From Gryganskiella cystojenkinii (Eukaryota; Mortierellomycota; Mortierellomycetes; Mortierellales; Mortierellaceae): a stretch of 24,318 nt of DNA. This document shows, in pieces, positions 16,343 through 24,318 of the stretch. Every line of letters begins with the position of its first letter. The first letter of the stretch is position 1. A program made the position numbers and the translations under genes. Below the pieces are notes generated by a model. It did not search any database and was not told where the DNA came from. It was given only the letters and a program-made list of their open reading frames with translations. The stretch is taken from the NCBI GenBank assembly GCA_015852425.1, contig JAAAIG010000606.1:1-24318 (forward strand), given 5' to 3'.

Positions 16343-19185
16343 TTCTCTCCAGATGCGGCGTTTTGTTGTTGGGAGTCATTTGCTGGGAGAACGATTGTCT
16401 ATCAACGCCCTCCAATGACATTTCAAACTTACTGTCCTCTTCCTTGAGAGCTGCGCGAGGACAACGGTTTTTAACTGACAAATTCGAAAGCCCAAGAACA
16501 ATAGGCGTCTTGTCCCTCTCCTTCCGTCGCTCCCGATACGGAGGCATGCTTTCTTGCCTTCTTTTTTCTGTGCAGTCGAGAGTGTCTGTTTTCTAATCAC
16601 TGAAAGAAAAGGTGTGCCCGTTTCGCAATTGACATATGCCAATAACACTCAGTGTGGATACCTCTGATCTTTAATAAAGAAAACTTTTTAATTTTTCAAA
16701 CACTTGATACAATCGTGTTTTTTTCTCTCCCACCTCAATTGGATTGCCGAGATCGATGGTTTTGTGTTACGCAAAATGAAAATATGCCATGGATCAGCAC
16801 CACTTTGTCCCAAGCTCACCCCTCCTTCTTTCTACACTAAGCAGAGTATAGACTAGTACTGTTTGCTCCAAGGTGAGGCATGCGGGCATCTCACATATCT
16901 GGTTACTTCCAAACTTCGAGTGTCATTTCGCATTTGTAAGAGAACACAAAGGTCCCATCACGCTTTGACATGGGGCTCTAAATACAAAAGAGAGACGGTT
17001 TTTTGGATACTACTCATTGCCTATTCTTCGGAATGAAGAGCGATTATATGTTTTCGCTGGTTGTGTTTTATGCTGCTTCCTGTCTGCGGACCATTGGTCA
17101 CAAAGAAAAAAACACAAAAAACTAACGGTCGTTTGTGGGGAAACAACATGAGCTAGCAACAAAGTTGCATGAAAAAGAGGTACTTTCTTTTTCCCTCGTG
17201 CTGTTACACTTCTCTGATAATCTTTTCCCTCACAGCAACATAGTAATAATGCGGCGTACAATACGGCATCCGATCCCTCTCTCTCCTTCCAGTACTCGGA
17301 AACAAACGCGGACACAACAGACAATAAACGCGTGCACAACCTTGGAAGAGAATTGTGATGTGTAAGACAATTTTTGGTTTTTACCATTTTGTTAGAAACG
17401 CGTGGAAATCCCTCCATTGGAGAAAATGAGGCGAACGCGTTGTTGCCATTGAACCATTCGCAACCTTTCCCTTAGTGCAAATGGCTTTGTTCGCTTCAAA
17501 AAGAGCTTACATCTCGAAGAATACTTTTGAGCTGTTATTTTTTGGAACCCACTTTCTTTGCATGCTTGAGCGCCCAGGCCATGTCCCATTCCCCCCCTTC
17601 CCTCCTTCTCCCCTTCAAAAAAATCCAAGCTTGTGTTACATTCCCGCGCCCGCTTGTCACTTTTTTTCTCGATTGCTTCGCATGCGCCGTTGGAAATGCA
17701 TACCTTCTTTGTCATACATCCTTCACCTCACTTGCCTATTGTAGAAAAGGTGTGATTCCTGCCAATTGTGGTGCTGGGTGCATGTGCGTAAATAAGGACT
17801 TTCAATCCACAAGGAATTCCACTACTTATGCGTGCGAAGGGTAAAGGTTTCTTTGCCGTTTTGCTTGCTCGGCGATTGCTCACTCATATTCGTCATGCTA
17901 CCCTTCCTGCAAATACAAAACCGTTTGTACATTATTTTTTTTGTTTGAACACAAGTGTTCTTTTTCTCCACATTCCCACATTCCCACATTCTTTTGCATC
18001 TAGAAAACATTTGTCAACGCGGAGCATCGGTTGTTTTTTGTTCTTCAACAGCAACTCATTTGACACGCGCAATCAGCAAAAGTCCCCAAGTGGCGTGATT
18101 CTTCTTCTTTTTTTTATTGTGAAAAGCCCCGGTTCATAGAAAACGAGGACAACTCCTCCCGTTTGACAGATATCCTGATTTTTTCTTTGTTCAAAGTTAC
18201 ACAGAATTCAAAAAAGTATTCGCCCCTCTCTCCGCACTTGGTGCATGGTAACCAGGGGTCGAGGATGGAGGCGGAGACGCTAAAAGCTCTCTTCACCTTG
18301 TCATCTATCACGATGGCGATCGTACGTTGCGACGACCGTGCATAAAAAACCTGCAAGGGCACGGAGAAATTCTTAGAAACTGTCTTTCTAACCTCCTCCG
18401 AAAACGACTCTTTATTTTTGAAAAGTTTGCCTGAGCCCTAGATTCGAAAAAGGATCTCATTATTTTTGTTTGTAGTGGCCAATACCACAAGGCGGCTTCT
18501 ATATTTTTTGCCGATTCAATTGAAACGTAAACCCGCACGCGTGGACTAGAATCAGACCATTACAGCTGTTGATTTTTGGTCATGTTCAATTTGGTCAGAA
18601 TCCCTTCTTCTTCCTCTTCCTTCATTTTCTTTCTCTACGTCTGCTCAGTCCTTTTCACAGAAAATGCTGTCAACGAAATAAAGGTCAATGCGTAGCTCTA
18701 CAACGTATCGATCATGAGATTATTTTTTTATTGCCTTTCGCCTTACTGCTCCCTTCAAAGTTAATGCCATTCCTTCGACCGAGACATAAGAATAGATTGC
18801 GTCTCGGCCTTCTCACTTCCTCTGATCATGCCGAAAGCACTGATTAGAATACGTTTATCTCTCTCTTGTATTTTGGTCCTTGATCAGGGCCCAAGCTGAG
18901 AACAATTCTTTTACTTGTAGTCGATTTGTTTTTGTTCCTTTTCACCGTGGACCCTGCACCAGTTGCTTCTAATCCTCCCCAGGGTCCAAGCGCATTTGTA
19001 TTCCTCCTCTCCGCAGAAAGCAAAAGTCGCGCATTTTTCCCCACACTAGCTTCAAAAAATTCTAAGCCACACAGTTCCACGACCCATTGTTGGACTCGCC
19101 TCCTCATTTCTTTATTTTATACTGGACTCCTGTCACCACACGATCTCAAGTAGACCCTAGGGAAACAAGAAACCACAGGAGCAAC
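16343..19185. other. Non-coding stretch up to the TPR gene promoter
   Basis: About 2.8 kb without a convincing gene. A three-fold TTCCCACA tandem occurs at about 17968-17990. A 135-codon open frame on the minus strand (17417-17010) has mixed composition but matches no family I know. The last 250 bases or so are the promoter and leader of the TPR gene. That gene's frame is open upstream to an ATG at 19087, but this upstream part reads as leader. Confidence 0.5.
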
Positions 19186-20989
19186 ATGATGACACCAGCA
19201 AGGATCGCATCCTCGACACTGTCAAGGTCTCTCCCGAGATCGGTCATCCCATCGACAACATGCTCGAGCCGAATGGTAAATGTCGCCACGACAAGGATTA
19301 ACACCAAAATGCCTCGGGTGTCTACAATCACCACCGCTCGCATGTACTCTTCCTCCGCTTCCTCCGGTGAAAAGTCTCGTATGGTCCCCGTGGTTGCTGG
19401 CCTCTTGATTCTCGGAGGCTTGACCATGACCGCGGCGGGGCTCTGGCAATTTTATACCTCGGGTGTCAATGCGTTTCCGGAGGGTATCCGGAGCGATCTC
19501 CGCAAAGCCCTTTATTACCAGAACTATGGCGATGATCGCGAAAAGGCCGTGGATTACTATCGCTCAGCGCTGAACGCTGCTATGCACCATCCGGATCTCA
19601 AGGTCGATGGTCCCGAGGTCACAGGGATTATGATCCAATTCGGAACAATGTTTCAGGACATGGGACGGACCCAGGAGGCGATCGATGTTCTCGTGATGGC
19701 GTTCGAGTGCCTGGTCCATGGGCGCACGATGGGAACTGGAAACAGTGAGGCGATGGCAACAGCATTATCATCATCTGAGGAGGACAATGGATTCGATGGC
19801 ATCACGACTGCAACAAGCGCCTCGACAGCGACACCGGACGAAGCCGCATCGGAGGGATCACATCATGGACCCCGTATCATCATGGACGGTCCCACGCGAC
19901 TCAAGACCGTTGGTATAGCCCAAAAACTCGGCGACTTGTATCACTCCATCAAGCAGGACCAACAAGCGGAACGGTACTACCTTTGGTCTGTAGAACAGCT
20001 CCTCAAGAACCACGATCAATTGGAACGTCAAATCGCATCATCATCAACTTCAGGACATGCAAACCATGATCTCGAGGATGCAGAGCGACTTCAGAACGCC
20101 AGGGACCGGGAAGCGATGAAGAAACAGTTCAACTTTGATAAACTCCCCTCTTGGATGACCAAGACGGATCTCGGCGCAAGTCTCGAAGCCCTTGCAGGGT
20201 TTTATGCCAGCAAAGGCGTTTATTCGTGAGATTTTTATTTTATTTTTTATATTTCGTGACCCGATCAATATAGTGTTGGTGTCTGGCCTTTGAGATAGGA
20301 AAAAATGCTTAACCTTTACACTTTATCTTCTCTCTTATTATGCACCCATAGGAACGCCCTCCCTCTTTATATGCGCGCCTTGTCCCTTGTCGACAACAAG
20401 TCTTGCCACGCCGCTGTCATTATGTGAGTCATTCGTTCGATCGACGGATGTCATAGCAGTTTTAATTGTCTCTGTCAAAGCTTCGACTGATGTACTCATT
20501 GCTGATTATTTCGCTATGATTGTTTTTATTGACACGTGGATTGCTTAGGAGCAATATTTCGGACGCATTGCAAGGAGTAGGAAATTTGGACGAAGCACTG
20601 GGATGGGCGGAACGAGGACTTAAAATCAGCACCAGTCAGAGTGGTCAGGAGTGTGACGAGGGGTGCGGCGTTATTCTTTATAACCTCGGCATGCTTCATG
20701 AGGTACGCGTAACAAAAAAAAAGTGAAGGCTAGGTGTTTATGATGTTATCTTTTTTGCGTTCAACTATGATGTGGCGTGATAGGTGTGACTAATAATGAC
20801 AATTTTCGTCTTTATTTTTTTGCATGTGTGTTGGTATGTGATTAGATGAAGGGCGATCCATTAAAAGCACAGGAATATTATAAGCAATCAAAGCAACAAG
20901 GCCTTAGAACCGGATTCAACCAATGTATTACCGAATCCAACAAAGCCCTCAAACGCCTGCGGGACGCCAATGAAGGCACTCAAGCATAA
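19186..20989 (+). CDS. MGR3: Mitochondrial inner-membrane TPR protein, Mgr3/TTC19 type (four exons)
   Basis: Exons are 19186-20225, 20352-20423, 20549-20702 and 20846-20989. The introns (126, 125 and 143 bases) have GTGAG, GTGAGT and GTACG donors and TAG acceptors. The joined protein is 469 residues. Residues 1-65 are Arg/Ser/Thr-rich with almost no acid, a mitochondrial presequence. Residues about 66-89 (VPVVAGLLILGGLTMTAAGL) form one membrane span. Helical TPR-like repeats follow: RKALYYQNYGDDREKAVDYY at 106-125, a second at about 145-178, a third at about 240-275, and SNISDALQGVGNLDEALGWA in exon 3. The CHAAVIMSNIS segment is typical of fungal Mgr3-like proteins. In yeast, Mgr3 helps deliver substrates to the i-AAA protease Yme1 on the intermembrane-space side. 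The start with A at -3 was preferred to 19087. Low-complexity inserts lie at residues about 183-230 and 283-298. Plain TPR protein of unknown role is the alternative. Confidence 0.8.
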
Positions 20990-20992
20990 AGA

Positions 20993-20998
20993 AATAAA
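20993..20998 (+). terminator. Candidate polyadenylation signal of the TPR gene
   Basis: An exact AATAAA only 4 bases after the TAA stop. That is closer than usual, but fungal 3' untranslated regions can be short; it would place cleavage about 15-30 bases later. Confidence 0.35.
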
Positions 20999-23662
20999 TT
21001 GGTCCTAGCTTATTGCTCGGTAAATTCACCTTTCAAAAAACAAAACAAGAAAAAAGAATGGAAAAACGCAACGAATATGATAATCTCTCCCCTCCAAAAA
21101 AAAAATACGATATAAAAAGCGATCCGTTTGTGGAGCCGGATTCATGCAGGCTCATGCAAACGCAAAAGAAAAAAAGAGATGAAAGGTCCAGAAGTCAGCT
21201 CCCGTGGGAAGATAAAAGAGAACCCAAACCAACCAAGATATTCCCGTAAGTGACACAAAAAAAATGCTAGCCCTCCCTCTGTAAAAAGCCGTTGGAAGAT
21301 GCCGAAACGGTCGATGTTGGAGAGATAGCGCCTGTCTCAGAAACTTATCACCCCAAAACTCCTAAGTTCCTGGGCTATGGAAATTGGGCAGAGCGTTTCA
21401 TTAACAAAATCAAGAAAATCTCTCACAGCCCCCAGCCAAGAAATCTTCCCGTCTCAAGTTTCCCGTAGTTTTCTTTGTTTACGCCTTTGTGATGGTCTGA
21501 TTGGGGAACAAATGTTGGATACGGGGTTCTCTTTGATGGCCAAATTAGGACACAATAATCTTGGAGGTTTCGTCATTCCCTCTTTTCTTCTCCCTAACCA
21601 AAAACATTTTTCTCCCCTAGCCATAAGGAAAAGAGAGCTCGGCAATATGCATGAGTGGCATGTTCATTCTTCTTTTCGATTTCCACATGCATCTCTCGCA
21701 GAGGTCCGTGAAGAGGGGAAACCACAGCGGTGTAAAAAATATGGCATGCGAGAGAGAAGCAGATATTTTGAAAGACAAAAGACTCCCGCAACTTTGTAAA
21801 TTGGAAACTAGCCATTTTGGCCTTCTTTACGTAAGTGTTTTAAGTCGGAATCAGTGGAGGAACAAGGTTGGAGGGAGGGAGTGGGGTAAAGTTTGATGAG
21901 GGGTAGAGAGTAGCAAACAAAACACGTTACATCCTCTTCTCAAACCACTGCATCCGTGTCGAACAATTGAAAACGCGTGCGTAAACACGTGTGGAACTGG
22001 ATGGCTTGAAGGTCTATGGACTTGCACTTACGGAACGTGAGACAGGGTTGGCAAAACAAAAAAAAAAAAAAATGCGTGATCCACTTGTGTTCTTGAACCA
22101 TTTTCTTCGTCTTGTTTCCATCCTTGTGTCCAAGGTTTACCCTGTGTCTGTGGGTACTCCAAGGACGATGGTCTCTTTTTCTGTACAGTACTCTTTTGCT
22201 CCAGACAACATGTTTGTTGCTAGTTGACGTTTCGGGATTGGGCAAAAAAAAAAGATAACCGACACTTTACGTGTGATAAAAAAATAATATGCTCTCAACA
22301 ACATGCCAACCCGTAAGAATTTTCAACACCAGGTCACCGAGGCACGAACGTCGGTGGCTATCGCCGCCTCGCTTTTCTCACCTGGGATTGGGGTGCCCAC
22401 CACAGAAACGGGTGGTGTAACACAACGGTTCAACAGTGCTCGCAATGCGGATTAACCTCTGCTTCTTCTTTAAAAAACCGACGAAAAACGCCTCTAGCGG
22501 AATGGTTGGACAGGTGGGATCGAAACCCCTAAGTCCGCTTTCTCCCTCTCCTTCTCTCCACACGTACAATCACGTTCGTGCGTGCGCGAGAACACAAACT
22601 CACCCATTCCTCCACAGCACGTAACACACAATACACAACGCACGCGCGCAATCACTTGTTTCCCTATCGCTCAGATCCGATTGCCAGAGAAAAAAAAATG
22701 GACCTGAACTAACGATTGACCCGCACCAAGCTTCGGCTCGTGAAGCGAAAGGAGCGAAAGCCTGAAGGGATTTCTAGTTTCTTTGGGGACGAATGGAGAG
22801 CGCTCTTAGGTTGTGATGGAAAATAAGTGCAAGCTTCTACTCTGTATCTAAACATCTCCCTGATATGCCTGATTCTCATACCCTGAGGTGCCTTTTTTTT
22901 TTCAAGAAATGGGAGAAGGCGGTAGTCGTTCTATGAAGAGGTTGATCAACAGCCCAGCGAAGGGAAAGAAACACACATACATAAAGGGTATGAATGGTCT
23001 GCACCAAAGGTCCATACTAAAAGGAAAACTTCCGATTGACCGCTACCTGCCAGAAGTAAGCCGCCCGTTTTTTTCCCGCTAAATAGAGATCGACACGCCA
23101 TTCGCAAGAAATCAGTATCTTTAAACAACCAAAAAGCAGGCAAATACTCCAGAATGTCGGCAACAGTCCAACAACAGAGAAGAGTGAAGGAGTTGTCCAT
23201 TTGACGTTCGGAAACTGTTCTGGAAAGAAATCACTTGCAGGCACGCCTCAATTTTATTTGGAAGACAACCATGGTCGGCTTTGTGTCACAGGAGAAAGGC
23301 AGAGAGGCAGGCGCATTTTTTTGGATCGATCTGTGTCTGTCCACATGGACATGTGACTTAAAAGCAAGAGGTGAGTGAAACGATTCAATTGGTTTGCTTG
23401 GTGGCGGCTATCGAAGCGTTGACCTAGCGGTCTATAGGTCATCATTCCTGGAGATTGTGTCACCAAAAGTCGTGCTCCGAGCAAAGAATCCACAACAACG
23501 GCGCATTTTGATCGGACTCGGCGCTTGTCTAACATAGTTGGATGCCATCCTCATTTTCTTTTTTTTTCCGCTACTAGTCGCATTTTTTTTATTACAGCTC
23601 TGTCTCATCAAAAAAAGATTAACATAGGGATCGTCCTCTTCATATTTATTTTCCTCCATGTT
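20999..23662. other. Non-coding stretch, TPR gene to small terminal gene
   Basis: About 2.7 kb with no recognisable protein gene. It contains an A15 run (22058-22072), a stretch of alternating GC/AC sequence (about 22577-22650), and a small tRNA-like hairpin around 22496-22539. A 140-codon open frame at 21377-21799 has mixed composition but no family resemblance. The end nearest 23662 must contain the 3' untranslated region of the minus-strand small gene. Confidence 0.5.
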
Positions 23663-24064
23663 TTACTTGTCCAAGAGTCCAACGGTCCAAGCACCGAATG
23701 CGGCACCACAGCGATCGATCGCCAAATAAGGAGCATTGGGATGGTCAGGGTCGGCCATGTTGCTGTAGTTGGCCCACCAGTTGGGAGCACTGACCTGCAA
23801 CGAAATAAAAGATTAAACGACACGTCTACCGCTTATCTGCTTCAATACTTTCACTGCCTACTCCACTCTCCGTCTTAGAGACCCAGGCGAGCCAAGTGGC
23901 AGGGTATTAAGCCAAGAATGAAGGATTCAAGAGTCAGTTTCATTTTTTTTTCTTCCAACGAACAGCGTCGTCCACCATCAAAATTACGCCTTTTTCAATA
24001 TTTTCGAAGAAGGAAACCTTTTCCTTTTTTCCCCCCTTACCCAAGGTCCCGTAGATCGCATCAT
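23663..24064 (-). CDS. Putative 51-residue protein, two exons, function unknown
   Basis: Exons on the minus strand are 24064-24041 and 23794-23663, with a 246-base intron (GTAAGG donor, tttcgttgcag acceptor). The joined frame starts MMRSTGPW, continues VSAPNWWANYSNMADPDHPN, then APYLAIDRCGAAFGAWTVGL, and stops after LDK. The second exon is rich in Trp, Asn, Pro and Asp, unlike the low-complexity frames around it. Residues about 32-49 could form a short hydrophobic segment. I do not recognise the family. Small respiratory-chain subunits have this size and character, but that is a guess. The second ATG (24061) has A at -3 and may be the real start. An acceptor-like sequence just upstream (ttcttctagctag) means the short first exon might be internal and the protein longer. 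Confidence 0.5.
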
Positions 24065-24264
24065 AAAGACCTAGCTAGAAGAAAATGCTTGTGCACTCGC
24101 CTAAGTCTCCTACGTGTGAGAAACCTCCCCATCTCAAGACGGATCAGCCGTACCCATCAGTCGTCGTCTGTCCTTGGTGTTCCCTAGAGTACTTGCTCGT
24201 CCGCGATCTCTTTTCGAAAAAGAAAACCGAATCTGCCAATTCGATGATAAAAGTGCAAAAGGAA
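24065..24264 (-). promoter_or_regulatory. Spacer between tRNA-Thr and the small gene
   Basis: About 200 bases separate the tRNA 3' end from the small gene's ATG, both on the minus strand. The plus-strand AAAA at 24257-24260 gives TTTT on the minus strand 5-8 bases after the tRNA, a normal Pol III terminator. The small gene's promoter should lie here unless a further upstream exon exists. Confidence 0.45.
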
Positions 24265-24318
24265 TGCCCACAGCAGGGATCGAACCTGCTACCTTCTGCT
24301 TACTAGGCAGACGCTCTA
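24265..24318 (-). tRNA. tRNA-Thr(AGU), 5' part cut by the window end
   Basis: On the minus strand the visible 54 bases fold as the 3' three quarters of a tRNA. They show the end of the D arm (GAGC), an anticodon arm TCTGC-CTAGTAA-GCAGA with anticodon AGT, and a 5-base variable loop AGGTA. A perfect T arm GCAGG-TTCGATC-CCTGC, the acceptor strand TGTGGGC and discriminator A complete it. The anticodon AGU (inosine after editing) reads ACU/ACC threonine codons. The B box GGTTCGATCC is intact. No intron lies between the anticodon arm and the 3' end. The first 20 or so bases, with the A box and 5' acceptor strand (predicted GCCCACA), lie outside the window. Confidence 0.9.

Noticed and set aside
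16332..16648. Minus-strand frames with a GTAAGT-like donor (near 16430) next to the hAT-like element
   Set aside because: The translated segment is short, no transposase motif is visible, and no partner exon could be found.
17010..17417. 135-codon open frame on the minus strand
   Set aside because: Cys/Leu-rich central part and no recognisable family; length is within chance expectation for a window this size.
19087..19185. Upstream in-frame ATG of the Mgr3-like gene
   Set aside because: The extra 33 residues contain acidic residues and leader-like sequence. The ATG at 19186 gives a clean presequence and has A at -3.
21377..21799. 140-codon open frame on the plus strand
   Set aside because: Mixed composition but no domain, no conserved motif that I recognise and no supporting splice context; plausible as a chance frame.

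Overview
The window is eukaryotic nuclear DNA from a fungus. Introns are short (about 100-190 bases) with GTAAGT-like donors, leaders are pyrimidine-rich, and the gene set fits a filamentous early-diverging fungus. The F-box protein style, the single-exon perilipin and the codon use suggest Mortierellomycotina. That placement is an inference from overall impression, not from a marker gene.

Layout: an intronless F-box/leucine-rich protein (110-2293, +) converges on a four-exon UTP15, a WD40 protein of the rRNA-processing U3 complex (4523-2506, -). UTP15 is divergent from the mitochondrial large-subunit ribosomal protein uL23m/Mrp20 (5057-5530, +). That gene converges on a two-exon dynein light chain LC8 (6469-6073, -). 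An intronless perilipin-type lipid-droplet protein follows (9622-8093, -). Next comes about 9.5 kb with no convincing protein gene (9623-19185). It holds a candidate distal TATA promoter and 5' exon for perilipin, a 140-base foldback repeat, a small cluster of coding-like open frames, and a 297-base element with the hallmarks of a non-autonomous hAT transposon. Beyond it is a four-exon mitochondrial inner-membrane TPR protein of the Mgr3/TTC19 type (19186-20989, +), another empty stretch of about 2.7 kb, a tiny two-exon gene for an unrecognised 51-residue protein (24064-23663, -), and the 3' three quarters of a tRNA-Thr(AGU) cut by the window end (-).

The genes do not form one pathway. They are housekeeping genes of ribosome biogenesis, mitochondrial translation, mitochondrial protein quality control, microtubule motors and lipid storage. 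Splice junctions were placed by hand. For UTP15, LC8 and the TPR gene they restore continuous frames, and for LC8 exactly the family length of 89 residues. I found no clearly new multi-gene system. The items most worth a second look are the hAT-like element, the perilipin 11-residue repeats with its possible distal promoter, the foldback repeat, and the 51-residue protein.
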